DNA of 64,000 nt from Paracoccus onchidii (GTDB taxonomy: Bacteria; Pseudomonadota; Alphaproteobacteria; Rhodobacterales; Rhodobacteraceae): positions 1 through 64,000 of the forward strand of contig NZ_JAQBIE010000011.1 of assembly GCF_028294535.1 (NCBI RefSeq), read 5' to 3'. Shown here one piece after another: positions 19,558 to 29,117 of this stretch. The notes beneath the pieces are model-generated. The model saw only the letters and a list, made by a program, of their open reading frames with translations. It ran no database searches and was not told the DNA's origin. A program made the translations under genes and the position numbers. Positions within the stretch are counted from its first letter, which is position 1. Every line of letters starts with the position of its first letter.

Positions 19558-20688
19558 ATGTCGCTGAACCCGATCCGACCCTGGCGCAATATCGAGCGGC
19601 GGAAATCCCGCCAGATCATGGTCGGCAATGTCCCCGTCGGGGGAGACGCGCCGATCAGCGTGCAGACAATGACGAATACCGATGGCCATGACGTGCGGGC
19701 AACGTTGGATCAGGTGATCCGCGCTGCCGAGGCCGGGGCCGATATCGTCCGGATCTCGGCGCCTGATCAGGAAACGACCCGTGCGCTTGGGGAAATCTGT
19801 CGCGAAAGTCCCGTGCCGATCGTGGCCGATATCCATTTCCACTATAAGCGCGCGATCGAGGCCGCTGAGGCCGGGGTTGCCTGCCTGCGCATCAATCCGG
19901 GGAATATCGGTGACGAGCGCCGTGTGCGCGAGGTCATCAAGGCGGCGCGGGATCACGGATGTTCGATGCGGATCGGCGTGAATGCCGGCAGCCTGGAAAA
20001 GCATCTGCTGGAAAAATACGGGGAACCATGCCCCGATGCGATGGTCGAATCCGGCCTCGATCATATCAAGATCCTGCAAGACAATGATTTTCATGAGTTC
20101 AAGATCAGCGTAAAGGCCAGCGATGTCTTCCTGGCGGCCGCAGCCTATCAGCAACTGGCGGATGCCACCGACGCGCCGATCCATCTGGGTATTACAGAAG
20201 CGGGCGGCTTTGTCGGCGGGACGGTCAAGTCGGCGGTCGGGCTGGGAAATCTGCTTTGGGCCGGAATTGGTGATACGATACGGGTCAGCCTGTCCGCAGA
20301 TCCGGTCGAAGAGGTGAAGGTCGGGTTTGAAATCCTCAAGTCGCTGGGTTTGCGCACGCGCGGTGTTCAGATCATTTCCTGTCCATCCTGTGCGCGTCAG
20401 GGCTTTGACGTGATCAAGACGGTGGAAACCCTGGAACAGCGGCTTGAGCATATCAAGACCCCGATGAGCCTATCGATCATCGGTTGTGTCGTGAATGGCC
20501 CGGGCGAGGCGTTGATGACCGATCTTGGTTTTACCGGAGGCGGCGCCGGAAGTGGCATGATCTATATGGCAGGACGTCAAAGCCACAAGATGTCCAACGA
20601 GCAGATGGTGGATCATATCGTTCAGCTTGTGGAAGAACGCGCTGAAAAGCTGGAAGCCGAGAAGGCCGAAGTCGAAGCGGCTGAATAG
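19558..20688 (+). CDS. ispG: 4-hydroxy-3-methylbut-2-en-1-yl diphosphate synthase
   Basis: [4Fe-4S] enzyme of the MEP isoprenoid pathway, converting methylerythritol cyclodiphosphate to HMBPP. Length 376 aa is normal for the bacterial two-domain form. N-terminal TIM barrel: [33 protein letters not shown]-terminal cluster domain: [14 protein letters not shown] and [13 protein letters not shown] supply the cluster cysteines. GGAG lies about seven bases before the start. A hairpin at 20705-20730 follows. Confidence 0.97.
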   Translation: MSLNPIRPWRNIERRKSRQIMVGNVPVGGDAPISVQTMTNTDGHDVRATLDQVIRAAEAGADIVRISAPDQETTRALGEICRESPVPIVADIHFHYKRAIEAAEAGVACLRINPGNIGDERRVREVIKAARDHGCSMRIGVNAGSLEKHLLEKYGEPCPDAMVESGLDHIKILQDNDFHEFKISVKASDVFLAAAAYQQLADATDAPIHLGITEAGGFVGGTVKSAVGLGNLLWAGIGDTIRVSLSADPVEEVKVGFEILKSLGLRTRGVQIISCPSCARQGFDVIKTVETLEQRLEHIKTPMSLSIIGCVVNGPGEALMTDLGFTGGGAGSGMIYMAGRQSHKMSNEQMVDHIVQLVEERAEKLEAEKAEVEAAE

Positions 20689-20704
20689 GCTGGTTTGGCG
20701 CAAT

Positions 20705-20763
20705 GTCGCGGCCTTGTTTTGCGCCGCGACCGAGGCGATCCGGGTATTTATACGAAGAAGAAG
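20705..20763. repeat. Intergenic hairpin plus GAAGAAGAAG tail between ispG and moaA
   Basis: A perfect eight-pair stem, GTCGCGGC (20705-20712) and GCCGCGAC (20723-20730), is followed by GATCCGGGTATTTATACG and AAGAAGAAG up to 20763. Similar strings (a GC hairpin, then GGGTATTT and a GAAGAAG run) recur between genes in Rhodobacteraceae in my recollection. It lies between convergent ispG and moaA and may terminate both. Confidence 0.5.
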
Positions 20764-20764
20764 T

Positions 20765-21778
20765 TCAGCCGCCCGTATGGCTCATGTGGCGGGTCATCTG
20801 TCCGCCGACGGATTGGCGCGAATAGTCGAAATCATGGCCCTTGGGTTTGCGGGCAATGGCCGAGCGGATCGCGCTGTGCAGCGCGGCGTCATCATTGCTG
20901 GCGCGCAGGGGGGCGCGAAGGTCGGCGCGGTCTTCCTGGCCTAGGCACATGTAGAGTTCGCCGGTGCAGGTCACGCGCACACGGTTGCAGCTTTCGCAGA
21001 AATTATGTGTGAGCGGTGTGATGAAGCCGATTTTCTGATCGGTTTCCCGTAATTTGACATAGCGGGCAGGTCCGCCCGTGCGTTCGGCAAGGTCGATCAG
21101 CGTGAACCGTTCCGACAGTTGCCTGCGCAGATCGGTCAGGGGCCAGTATTGGTCGAGCCGATCCTCGTTTCCAAGATCGCCCATCGGCATGACCTCGATG
21201 AATGTCAGGTCGTGGCCTTCCTGACCGCACCAGTTCACGATGTCGAACAGTTCGTCATCGTTTACGCCTTTCAGGGCAACCGCATTGATCTTGACCTTCA
21301 GTCCGGCCTGGGTCGCCGCCCTGATCCCGCCGAGAACCTGTTGCAGGCGCCCCCAGCGGGTAATGCGCGAGAATTTCTGGCTGTCGAGCGTATCGAGAGA
21401 GACATTGACCCGGCGCACGCCGCAATCGACCAGTTCCTGGGCGTATTTCCCCAGCTGGCTGCCATTGGTGGTCAGGGTCAGCTCGTCAAGGCCTTCGCCC
21501 AGATGGCGCGACATTTGCCGAAAGAAGCCCATGATTCCGCGGCGCACAAGTGGTTCGCCCCCGGTGATGCGCAGTTTGCGCACACCCAGTCCGACGAAGG
21601 ATGTGCAGAGCCGATCCAGTTCTTCCAATGTCAGAAGTTCGGCTTTCGGGAGGAATTGCATATGCTCCGCCATGCAATAGACACAGCGAAAATCGCAACG
21701 ATCAGTCACGGAAACGCGCAGATAGGTGATGGCGCGTTCGAATGGGTCGATGAGCGGGGCGGTCGCGGAATGTGTCAT
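20765..21778 (-). CDS. moaA: GTP 3',8-cyclase (molybdenum cofactor synthesis)
   Basis: Radical-SAM enzyme for the first step of molybdopterin synthesis. The 337-aa protein has the N-terminal CX3CX2C cluster CDFRCVYC (Cys28, Cys32, Cys35), the GGEPL motif in [13 protein letters not shown], the second cluster [19 protein letters not shown] near the C-terminus, and the terminal double glycine (SHTGG) needed for activity in MoaA. It stands alone; moaC and the other moa genes are not in the window. Confidence 0.97.
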   Translation of the reverse strand: MTHSATAPLIDPFERAITYLRVSVTDRCDFRCVYCMAEHMQFLPKAELLTLEELDRLCTSFVGLGVRKLRITGGEPLVRRGIMGFFRQMSRHLGEGLDELTLTTNGSQLGKYAQELVDCGVRRVNVSLDTLDSQKFSRITRWGRLQQVLGGIRAATQAGLKVKINAVALKGVNDDELFDIVNWCGQEGHDLTFIEVMPMGDLGNEDRLDQYWPLTDLRRQLSERFTLIDLAERTGGPARYVKLRETDQKIGFITPLTHNFCESCNRVRVTCTGELYMCLGQEDRADLRAPLRASNDDAALHSAIRSAIARKPKGHDFDYSRQSVGGQMTRHMSHTGG

Positions 21779-21899
21779 GCAGTCAATTTAGGCTTGCGGC
21801 AGGTTGCGCACAAGTGGCGCTGATGACGCATGCGTTGGTGGACCTTGGGACGAAATGCACGTTAGGCTATGCGCGACAGCGATCATGAGGAACCACGAG

Positions 21900-22424
21900 A
21901 TGCGGATGATGACCACGGGCGCGACGGCCGCCATTGCGCTATTGGGGCTGGTTGCCTGTAACCCGGGCGCCACGACGACACAGGCATCCCGGCCGGTTGA
22001 TTCGCCAGCCTCTGGGCCGGTTGATACGAAGTTGAGCGCCGAGCAGGTTGCAGCGGCCACCGCCGTGACCCGCGCGCCGGCGCCAAAACCGGCTGCGCGC
22101 GCGACGGCAGCGCAGCTGGATACGACAACCGCGGAACAGAAGGTTGCTGCAGCAAAGGCCCCCGAGGTGGCCGAGACCCGGCTTGGGACGACAGTCGCTT
22201 CATTGGGCGATCCGACCGAAGGTGGTTTCTGGATCAAGACGCCGCTGGTCAAGTCCAGGGGAATTGGGCGGATCGTCAATCCGGGGAACGGGAAATCCGC
22301 CAAGGTCGATCTGATTCCGCTGGATGGGCCGCAATCGGGCGGCAGTCAGGTATCATTGCCGGCATTGCAGCTGATCGGCGTATCCTTGACGGATCTTCCG
22401 ACGATCGAAGTCTACAAGTCCTGA
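21900..22424 (+). CDS. Putative lipoprotein, Rhodobacterales-specific
   Basis: 174-aa predicted lipoprotein. Signal peptide MRMMTTGATAAIALLGLVAC ends in a lipobox with Cys20. An Ala/Pro/Thr-rich linker follows to about residue 95, then a compact C-terminal domain (GTTVASLGDPTEGGFWIKTP ... LQLIGVSLTDLPTIEVYKS). Homologues are often mislabelled D-galactarate dehydratase; no catalytic motif for that enzyme is visible. The start at 21900 has GAGG nine bases upstream; earlier ATGs at 21804 and 21885 are less likely. Its 3' end overlaps the convergent AlkD-like gene by 13 bases. Function is unknown. Confidence 0.75.
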   Translation: MRMMTTGATAAIALLGLVACNPGATTTQASRPVDSPASGPVDTKLSAEQVAAATAVTRAPAPKPAARATAAQLDTTTAEQKVAAAKAPEVAETRLGTTVASLGDPTEGGFWIKTPLVKSRGIGRIVNPGNGKSAKVDLIPLDGPQSGGSQVSLPALQLIGVSLTDLPTIEVYKS

Positions 22425-23089
22425 ATCAGCCTGCGGGCCTCGCGGCGCGCGAATGGTTTCATCGATGCTTCGTGACGATCCAGGAAGGACATCACCCGCC
22501 CTGCGTCGCGCTTGGACAGATCGCGCAGCCACCAAGCAATCGCCTTCTGGATGAACCAATCGCGATCCTGGGTCAGTTGGCCGGCCCAGCCCAGGACGCG
22601 CTCTCTTGTTTCGAGGTCGCGGGGCTTGGGGTTGTTCATCTTTGCCCAGGGCAGGGTGATTGTCAGCGCGGCGCGACGGGTCCACATGTTCTGATCGTTC
22701 AGCCAGCCTTCGACCAGATCCAGCCGTGCGGGCGTGGCGGTGACGCGTTTCTGGCCGGCAATCATCGCGGCATCGGCGATTGCGCAGCCGTCGAAATCTG
22801 CGGTCCATGCTGCGATCAGCTGCCAGGCGTCGTCATCGGGGCGAAGGCGTGCCTGGGTCAACAATTTGGCGGCGGCGATTCGTGCTTCGTGGATATTGCT
22901 GTCCCATAGCTGTGCCGCCAGAAGGACGCGTTGTTCCGTCGAACACCGGGCACGCCATGACGCGACCAATTCGTCAATCCGGGGATTGCGAAGGCCCAGA
23001 TAGCGGCGATCGACCTTGTGATATGCGGCCATCTGGCTGGCTCTTTCATCATCGGCAAGTTCGATCAGTGAGGCAAGTTCCTGCATCAT
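22412..23089 (-). CDS. DNA alkylation repair protein (AlkD-like HEAT-repeat)
   Basis: 225-aa all-helical protein with AlkD-family features: YHKVDRRYLGLRNPRIDELV, LAAQLWDSNIHEARIAAAKLL, VEGWLNDQNMWTRRAALTI and DRDWFIQKAIAWWLRDLSKRD. AlkD removes bulky or positively charged alkylated bases without base flipping. Two adjacent ATGs (23089, 23086) follow AAGGAG; the second has better spacing. The tail-to-tail overlap with the lipoprotein gene means antisense pairing at both 3' ends. Confidence 0.85.
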   Translation of the reverse strand: MMQELASLIELADDERASQMAAYHKVDRRYLGLRNPRIDELVASWRARCSTEQRVLLAAQLWDSNIHEARIAAAKLLTQARLRPDDDAWQLIAAWTADFDGCAIADAAMIAGQKRVTATPARLDLVEGWLNDQNMWTRRAALTITLPWAKMNNPKPRDLETRERVLGWAGQLTQDRDWFIQKAIAWWLRDLSKRDAGRVMSFLDRHEASMKPFARREARRLIQDL

Positions 23090-23202
23090 CGGCTCCTTCA
23101 GGGTGACGTCCTTCTAGGAATTGGGTGCGACAGGCTCAAGATCGTGGTGGCGATAAGTCGATGGTAGCGGTAAAAGACCAGCGAAATTGAAAAGGTGCTT
23201 AC

Positions 23203-24534
23203 ATGTCGCATGCCAACCAGCCCCGCCCGATGACGTCTCGCCGCAGTGGCCCGTTGACAGGACAGGCGCAGATCCCCGGTGATAAATCCATCAGCCACCG
23301 CGCCCTTATCTTGGGCGCGCTTTCGGTGGGCGAGACACGGATCACCGGGTTGCTGGAAGGCGAGGATGTTCTGGATACTGCCAAGGCGATGGCCGCGTTC
23401 GGTGCCCGGGTTCAGCGCCACGGCAATGGTGATTGGACCGTGAATGGTGTCGGCGTCGGGGGCTTTTGTGAACCCGAAGGCGTGATTGATTGCGGTAACT
23501 CGGGCACCGGTGTGCGCTTGATCATGGGGGCGATGGCGACAACCCCGATCACGGCGACCTTCACCGGAGATGCCAGCCTGTCACGCAGGCCGATGGCGCG
23601 TGTCACCGATCCGCTGTCCGAATTCGGGGCCAGTGTGACCTGTCGCGAGGGCGGGCGTCTGCCGATCACCATTCAGGGGATCGAGGACGCGCTTCCGGTT
23701 CGCTATCGCACGCCTGTGGCCAGCGCCCAGATCAAATCGGCAATCCTGCTGGCCGGGTTGAACGCGCCTGGTGAGACGGTCGTCATAGAAGCAGAGCCGA
23801 CGCGTGACCACTCGGAGCGGATGCTGGCTGGGTTCGGTGCGGATATTCGCAGTGAAACAACAAGCGAGGGTCATGTCATCACGCTGGTGGGACGCCCCGA
23901 GTTGCGTGCGCAGCCGGTCGCGGTGCCCCGCGATCCGTCCAGTGCGGCTTTTCCCGTTGCGGCGGCGCTGATCGTGCCCGGCTCGGAAATCCGGGTGCCG
24001 GGGATCAGCCGTAACCCGACGCGTGACGGGTTGTATGTGACGCTTCGGGAAATGGGCGCGGATCTGCTGTTCGAGAATGATCGGGAAGAAGGGGGCGAGC
24101 CGGTGGCCGATCTGGTCGTGCGCTACAGCCGCCTGAAAGGGGTGTCTGTTCCTGCCGAACGTGCCGCCAGCATGATTGATGAATTCCCCATTCTGTCGGT
24201 CATCGCGGCCTTTGCCGAAGGTCCGACCATCATGAACGGTGTTGGCGAGTTGCGCGTCAAGGAAAGCGACCGCATCGACGCCATGGCGCGTGGCCTCGAG
24301 GCGAATGGAGTCCGGGTCGAGGAAACGCCCGACAGCATGACCGTGCATGGAATGGAGGCTGTGCCGGGTGGCGCAACTGCCGTGACGCATCTGGACCACC
24401 GTATCGCGATGTCGTTCATGGTTCTGGGGCTGGCGTCGCAATCCCCCGTGACCGTTGATGATGGCGGCCCCATCGCCACGTCGTTCCCTGATTTCACCGA
24501 TCTGATGCGCCGCCTGGGCGCTGATCTGGACTAG
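23203..24534 (+). CDS. aroA: 3-phosphoshikimate 1-carboxyvinyltransferase, class II type
   Basis: EPSP synthase of the shikimate pathway, 443 aa. Class II features as in the Agrobacterium CP4 enzyme are visible: [43 protein letters not shown] and [11 protein letters not shown]. In the PEP-binding loop this protein reads GNSGTGVR with Gly101, where CP4 has Ala (NAATGCR). AAGGTG lies about seven bases upstream of the start. A GC stem-loop (24549-24568) separates it from convergent prpE. Confidence 0.96.
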   Translation: MSHANQPRPMTSRRSGPLTGQAQIPGDKSISHRALILGALSVGETRITGLLEGEDVLDTAKAMAAFGARVQRHGNGDWTVNGVGVGGFCEPEGVIDCGNSGTGVRLIMGAMATTPITATFTGDASLSRRPMARVTDPLSEFGASVTCREGGRLPITIQGIEDALPVRYRTPVASAQIKSAILLAGLNAPGETVVIEAEPTRDHSERMLAGFGADIRSETTSEGHVITLVGRPELRAQPVAVPRDPSSAAFPVAAALIVPGSEIRVPGISRNPTRDGLYVTLREMGADLLFENDREEGGEPVADLVVRYSRLKGVSVPAERAASMIDEFPILSVIAAFAEGPTIMNGVGELRVKESDRIDAMARGLEANGVRVEETPDSMTVHGMEAVPGGATAVTHLDHRIAMSFMVLGLASQSPVTVDDGGPIATSFPDFTDLMRRLGADLD

Positions 24535-24548
24535 TCCGGAATTTGGCG

Positions 24549-24568
24549 GCGGCGGTCTGTTCCGCCGC
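24549..24568. terminator. GC-rich stem-loop between convergent aroA and prpE
   Basis: GCGGCGG (24549-24555) and CCGCCGC (24562-24568) form a seven-pair stem with a six-base loop in the 43-base gap between the two stops. No T-tract follows on either strand, so termination is uncertain. Confidence 0.45.
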
Positions 24569-24577
24569 TGCCCTCGA

Positions 24578-26467
24578 TCACGTGACCGGATAGCCCAGCC
24601 TTTTCAACGCATCGCCGATCTCGTTCAGAATTTCCGGATCGTCGATGGTTGCCGGTGGTTTGTATTGTTCGCCATTCGCGATCTTGACCATCGTCGCGCG
24701 CAGGATCTTGCCCGACCGGGTCTTGGGCAGGCGTTCGACGACGCAGGCGCGTTTGAAGGCCGCGACAGGGCCGATCTTGTTGCGCACCTGGGCGACCACA
24801 TCATGCACCACCTGTTCCTCGGTGACATTCGCGCCTTTCTTCAGACACAGGAAGCCCAGGGGCATTTGACCTTTCAGGGGGTCGGCAACGCCGATTACCG
24901 CGCATTCGGCAACGGCCGGATGGCTGGACAGCACTTCTTCCATCGCGCCGGTCGACAGGCGGTGACCGGCCACGTTGATGACGTCATCAGTACGCGCCAT
25001 GATGTAAAGATAGCCATCATCGTCGATATATCCGGCATCTCCGGTTTCGTAATAGCCGGGAAACTTCTCGAGGTATGATTTGCGGAAACGGTCTTCGGCA
25101 TTCCACAGGTTTGGCAATGTTCCCGGAGGCAGGGGCAGCCTGATCGCAATCGATCCAAGTGCGCCACGCGGCATCTGCTGCCCGGATTCGTCCAGGATCT
25201 GGACATCATATCCCGGCATCGAGACCGACGGGCTGCCCTTCTTGACCGGCATCGGTTCGATTCCGAACGGGTTCGATGCGATGGCCCAGCCGGTTTCGGT
25301 TTGCCACCAGTGATCTATCACGGGCAGGTCCAGCTTGGTCTCCAGCCATTCGATCGTGTCGGGGTCGGCGCGTTCGCCCGCGAGGAATACGGCCTGCAGG
25401 CTGGACAGATTGTATTCCCTGATCAGTTCGCCATCGGGATCTTCGCGTTTGACGGCCCGGATCGCGGTCGGTGCCGTGAAAAAGCTTTTGACACGGTGGT
25501 TCTGGATGATGCGCCAGAACGCGCCTGCATCGGGGGTGCCGACCGGCTTGCCTTCAAAGACGATGGTGGTGGCCCCGGAAATCAGCGGACCGTAACAGAT
25601 ATAGCTGTGGCCCACGACCCAACCCACATCCGAGGCGGCCCAGAAAACGTCCCCAGCATCAATGCCATAGATGTTCTTCATCGACCAGTTCAAGGCGACC
25701 AGGTGCCCCGCGGTATGGCGGATCACCCCTTTGGGCTGACCCGTGGTGCCCGAGGTATAGAGGATATAGGCAGGGTGGTTTCCTTCGACGGGAACGCAAT
25801 CGGCGGGCTTGGCGCCAAACTGAAAACTGTGCCAGGCCACGTCCCGGCCGGGGGTGAGTTGCGCGACCTCTTGTTCGCGCTGGAAGATGACGCAGAAATC
25901 GGGTTTGTGCACGGCCTGATCGATGGCGTCGTCCAGCAGGGGCTTGTAGTGGACCACGCGTCCGGGTTCCAACCCGCAAGAGGCGGCAATAATCGCCTTG
26001 GGCTTGGCATCGTCGATTCTGACGGCCAGTTCATGCGCCGCAAAGCCGCCAAAGACAACCGAATGGATCGCGCCCAGTCGCGCACATGCCAGCATTGCCT
26101 CAAGGGCTTCGGGGATCATCGGCATATAGATGATGACCCGGTCGCCCTTGGAAATGCCTTTTGCGCGCAAGGCGCCTGCCAGATTGGCAACGCGATCGCG
26201 CAATTCGCGATATGTCAGGCCACGATAGGAATGCGTGATGGGGCTGTCATGGATGATCGCCAGCTGGTCGCCGCGTCCGGCCTCGACATGGCGGTCAACC
26301 GCGTTCCAGCAGGTGTTGACCCTGGCGTCGGCGAACCATTCGCCTGCCGGTCCCTGATCGAAATAGGCGCGCCCGGGCGCTTGATCCCAGTCGATTTCCT
26401 GCGCGGCTTTCATCCAGAACGTTTCGGGATCTGACTGCCATCCCGCATAGACATCTTGGTATGCCAT
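24578..26467 (-). CDS. prpE: Propionate--CoA ligase
   Basis: ATP-dependent propionyl-CoA synthetase, 629 aa, starting the route from propionate to methylmalonyl-CoA and succinyl-CoA. The adenylation domain has YTSGTTGQPKGVIRH and the A-region WWQTETGW; the C-terminal RLPKTRSGKILRATM contains the lysine that is acetylated in this family. PrpE-type features (MAYQDVYAGWQSDPETFW, GRAYFDQG) separate it from Acs. GAGGAGG precedes the start. TTTGCAAA boxes upstream suggest control by a short-chain fatty acyl-CoA regulator. Confidence 0.94.
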   Translation of the reverse strand: MAYQDVYAGWQSDPETFWMKAAQEIDWDQAPGRAYFDQGPAGEWFADARVNTCWNAVDRHVEAGRGDQLAIIHDSPITHSYRGLTYRELRDRVANLAGALRAKGISKGDRVIIYMPMIPEALEAMLACARLGAIHSVVFGGFAAHELAVRIDDAKPKAIIAASCGLEPGRVVHYKPLLDDAIDQAVHKPDFCVIFQREQEVAQLTPGRDVAWHSFQFGAKPADCVPVEGNHPAYILYTSGTTGQPKGVIRHTAGHLVALNWSMKNIYGIDAGDVFWAASDVGWVVGHSYICYGPLISGATTIVFEGKPVGTPDAGAFWRIIQNHRVKSFFTAPTAIRAVKREDPDGELIREYNLSSLQAVFLAGERADPDTIEWLETKLDLPVIDHWWQTETGWAIASNPFGIEPMPVKKGSPSVSMPGYDVQILDESGQQMPRGALGSIAIRLPLPPGTLPNLWNAEDRFRKSYLEKFPGYYETGDAGYIDDDGYLYIMARTDDVINVAGHRLSTGAMEEVLSSHPAVAECAVIGVADPLKGQMPLGFLCLKKGANVTEEQVVHDVVAQVRNKIGPVAAFKRACVVERLPKTRSGKILRATMVKIANGEQYKPPATIDDPEILNEIGDALKRLGYPVT

Positions 26468-26551
26468 TGCATGCCTCCTCCTCGAAGCTGAATATCTGGT
26501 ATCCAGTAGACGAGGTTCGAAGCAATATTGTTAGCGGCATCACCAAGAATA

Positions 26552-26640
26552 TTTGCAGAATCGGCGCGGGTCGCGCTGCAAAATTTTGCAAATATCGCGG
26601 ATCAGTAAATCTTGCCATGCGCAGACGGATATTTTGCAAA
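26552..26640. promoter_or_regulatory. TTTGCAAA boxes upstream of prpE (PccR/RamB-like)
   Basis: Two exact TTTGCAAA octamers (26585-26592 and 26633-26640) and one near match TTTGCAGA (26552-26559) lie 85-173 bases upstream of the prpE start. The middle one is part of a perfect 14-base palindrome TGCAAAATTTTGCA (26577-26590). Regulators of the ScfR family (PccR in Rhodobacter, RamB in Paracoccus and corynebacteria) bind TTTGCAAA-type sites near propionate and acetate genes. Assignment is by motif and context. Confidence 0.65.
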
Positions 26641-26674
26641 TCAGCCGCGCATGATGTGTCACCCGGAGGCGAAT

Positions 26675-26704
26675 CACGGCCCGGACAAAATCATCCGGGC
26701 CGTG
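26675..26704 (-). terminator. Stem-loop downstream of maeB
   Basis: CACGGCCCGGA (26675-26685) pairs perfectly with TCCGGGCCGTG (26694-26704), an eleven-pair stem with an eight-base loop just past the maeB stop at 26710. There is no T-tract, so it may stabilise or end the maeB transcript by another route. Confidence 0.6.
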
Positions 26705-26709
26705 AAATC

Positions 26710-28989
26710 CTAGCTGTACAGGGCGACGGGCGTCCCGGCCAGGACGCTCATGTTCAGCAGGCCGCGCGTGGTGATCGAAGGGGTGACGATATGGGCGCGG
26801 TTGCCCATGCCCATCAGGATGGGTCCCACTTCGAGGCCGTCTGCCCGCATTTTTAGGGCGTTGCGAACGCCCGAGGCGGCATCGGTGCCGGGGAACACCA
26901 GCACATTGGCCACGCCTTCCAGCCGTGATCCGGGGAAGATGCGGTCACGCAGCGCCGGATCAAGCGCGGCATCGACATGCATCTCACCATCATACATGAA
27001 ATCGGGGTTCTGGTTGTCCAGTATTTCCAGCGCCGCGCGCATCTTGCGACCGGTATAGGTGTCGAGATTCCCGAATTGCGAATGCGCGCAGAGTGCGATT
27101 TTCGGGGTCATCCCGAAGCGGCGGACATGGCGCGCCGCACCCACAACGACCTCGGCGACCTGATCGGGGGTCGGGTCGTTGTGGCATTGGGTATCGGCGA
27201 TGAATAGCGGGCCATCTTCGAGAATGATCATCGAAAGGGCGCCGACAGGGTGCAGGCCGTCGCGGGCCAGAACCTGACGGACATATTGCAGATGCCATGA
27301 ATATTGCCCGAAGGTTCCGCAGATCAGGCTGTCGGCCTCGCCCCGATGAACCATGACCGATGCAATGGCCGTGGTGTTGGTGCGCATGATGGCGCGTGCG
27401 ATATCGGGGCTGACACCGCGGCGGGCCATCAAGTGGTGATATGTTTCCCAATAGTCACGATAACGGGGGTCGTTTTCGGGGTTCACGATTTCAAAATCGC
27501 GATCCGGGCGAATCGGCAAACCCGCCCGTTCGGCGCGTGATGCCACGACATCGGGACGTCCGATCAGGATCGGAGTATCGGTTGTCTCCTCCAGCATTGC
27601 GTTTGCCGCCCGCAAGACCCGTTCGTCTTCACCTTCGGCAAAGACAATGCGGCGTTCGGTGGTCGCGGCGGCCTCGAATACGGGGCGCATGATCAGCGCC
27701 GAACGGAAGACCGACCCGTCCAGCTTGCGCTTGTAGGCTTCGAGATGTTCGATCGGGCGCAGGGCAACGCCGGTTTCCATCGCGGCCTTGGCAACCGCGG
27801 ATGAGACGACCCCGACCAATCTGGGATCAAACGGTTTGGGGATCAGATAGTCTGCGCCGAAAGTCAGCGTTTCACCGCGATAGGCTGCGGCGGCCTCGGC
27901 GGCGGTGGTGGTGCGCGCCAGAGCTGCGATGCCCTCGACACAGGCGATCTTCATCTGGTCGTTGATGGTTGTCGCGCCGACATCCAACGCACCCCGGAAG
28001 ATGAAGGGAAAGCAAAGAACGTTGTTGACCTGGTTCGGATAGTCGCTGCGTCCGGTGGCAATGATCGCATCCGGCGCCACGGCGCGGGCATCTTCGGGCA
28101 GGATTTCGGGGGTCGGATTGGCCAGCGCAAAGATGATCGGGCGGCTGGTCATTTTTTCGACCATCGCAGGTTTCAGGACGCCCGGCCCCGACAGGCCGAG
28201 AAACAGATCCGCACCTTCGATGACGTCATCCAGCGTGCGCAAATCGGACGATTGCGCATAGGCCGCCTTTTGCGGGGTCATGTCCTCGGACCGGCCTTCA
28301 TGCACCAGCCCGTGAATATCGCAAAGCCAGACATTCTCGCGCCGGACGCCCAGCTTCAGCAGCATGTCCAGACATGCAATCCCGGCCGCACCGCCGCCGG
28401 TGGACACCACCTTGATATCTTCAAAGCGTTTGCCCGCGACACGCAACGCATTGGTCGCGGCGGCGCCGACCACGATCGCGGTGCCGTGCTGGTCGTCATG
28501 AAATACCGGGATGTTCATCCGCTCGCGGCAGATTTTCTCGACGATGAAACAGTCCGGGGCCTTGATATCTTCCAGATTGATCGCGCCGAAGGTCGGTTCC
28601 AGCGAACAGACGATATCCGCCAGCTTTTCCGGGTCGGGTTCGTCTACCTCGATGTCGAAACAATCGATATTGGCGAATTTCTTGAAGAGCACAGCCTTGC
28701 CCTCCATCACCGGTTTCGAAGCCGCAGCACCGATATTTCCAAGGCCCAGGACCGCGGTGCCGTTGGACACCACCGCCACAAGGTTTCCGCGCGCCGTATA
28801 GCGGCTTGCGTTTGTCTGGTCGGCCTTGATTTCCAGGCAGGCCTCGGCGACGCCGGGGGAATAGGCCCGCGACAGGTCGCGGCCATTTGCCAGCGGTTTG
28901 GTCGCGCGGATTTCCAGTTTCCCCGGGCGCGGGAATTCATGGTAATCCAGTGCCGACTGGCGGGCGGTGTCCTGCCTGCGCTCTTCCAT
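26710..28989 (-). CDS. maeB: NADP-dependent malic enzyme with phosphotransacetylase-like domain
   Basis: Oxidative decarboxylation of malate to pyruvate with NADP+, supplying pyruvate and NADPH. At 759 aa it is the long form: malic enzyme domain (residues about 1-430; [56 protein letters not shown]) fused to a C-terminal phosphotransacetylase-like domain (about 430-759; [34 protein letters not shown]) that in MaeB proteins is usually regulatory and senses acetyl-CoA. Upstream of its start lies a TTACCGTTAA box that resembles the core of the edd/zwf operator. Confidence 0.95.
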   Translation of the reverse strand: MEERRQDTARQSALDYHEFPRPGKLEIRATKPLANGRDLSRAYSPGVAEACLEIKADQTNASRYTARGNLVAVVSNGTAVLGLGNIGAAASKPVMEGKAVLFKKFANIDCFDIEVDEPDPEKLADIVCSLEPTFGAINLEDIKAPDCFIVEKICRERMNIPVFHDDQHGTAIVVGAAATNALRVAGKRFEDIKVVSTGGGAAGIACLDMLLKLGVRRENVWLCDIHGLVHEGRSEDMTPQKAAYAQSSDLRTLDDVIEGADLFLGLSGPGVLKPAMVEKMTSRPIIFALANPTPEILPEDARAVAPDAIIATGRSDYPNQVNNVLCFPFIFRGALDVGATTINDQMKIACVEGIAALARTTTAAEAAAAYRGETLTFGADYLIPKPFDPRLVGVVSSAVAKAAMETGVALRPIEHLEAYKRKLDGSVFRSALIMRPVFEAAATTERRIVFAEGEDERVLRAANAMLEETTDTPILIGRPDVVASRAERAGLPIRPDRDFEIVNPENDPRYRDYWETYHHLMARRGVSPDIARAIMRTNTTAIASVMVHRGEADSLICGTFGQYSWHLQYVRQVLARDGLHPVGALSMIILEDGPLFIADTQCHNDPTPDQVAEVVVGAARHVRRFGMTPKIALCAHSQFGNLDTYTGRKMRAALEILDNQNPDFMYDGEMHVDAALDPALRDRIFPGSRLEGVANVLVFPGTDAASGVRNALKMRADGLEVGPILMGMGNRAHIVTPSITTRGLLNMSVLAGTPVALYS

Positions 28990-29016
28990 CTTTGCCTCTC
29001 CGGAATTTGTAATGAT

Positions 29017-29026
29017 TTACCGTTAA
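29017..29026. promoter_or_regulatory. Weak LacI-type half-conserved box upstream of maeB
   Basis: TTACCGTTAA keeps the TTA-NCGN-TAA core shared by the edd (TTAGCGGTAA) and zwf (TTATCGCTAA) operators, but the flanking TG/CA positions do not match (8 of 14 over the full palindrome). It starts 27 bases before the maeB start. CceR-type regulators also act on gluconeogenic genes, so the site is plausible but weak. Confidence 0.3.
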
Positions 29027-29117
29027 ACCAATTCTTGTCCGGGGAACAGCAGGCTTGCGCTTGCGTTGCGGTTGACGGGCAAGCAAGATTGGCCGGGTTG
29101 GTACAAAGGGTCACAAA

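Noticed and set aside
21900-22424. Annotation as D-galactarate dehydratase
   Set aside because: The protein is a 174-aa lipoprotein with a lipobox and no dehydratase motifs; the label appears to be a database carry-over.
23164-23173. GTAGCGGTAA upstream of aroA as an operator of the edd/zwf type
   Set aside because: One core mismatch and no flanking match; aroA is not an obvious member of such a regulon.
26531-26544. TGTTAGCGGCATCA upstream of prpE as a third CceR-type operator
   Set aside because: Only the left half matches; the right half lacks TAACA, so it is indistinguishable from chance.
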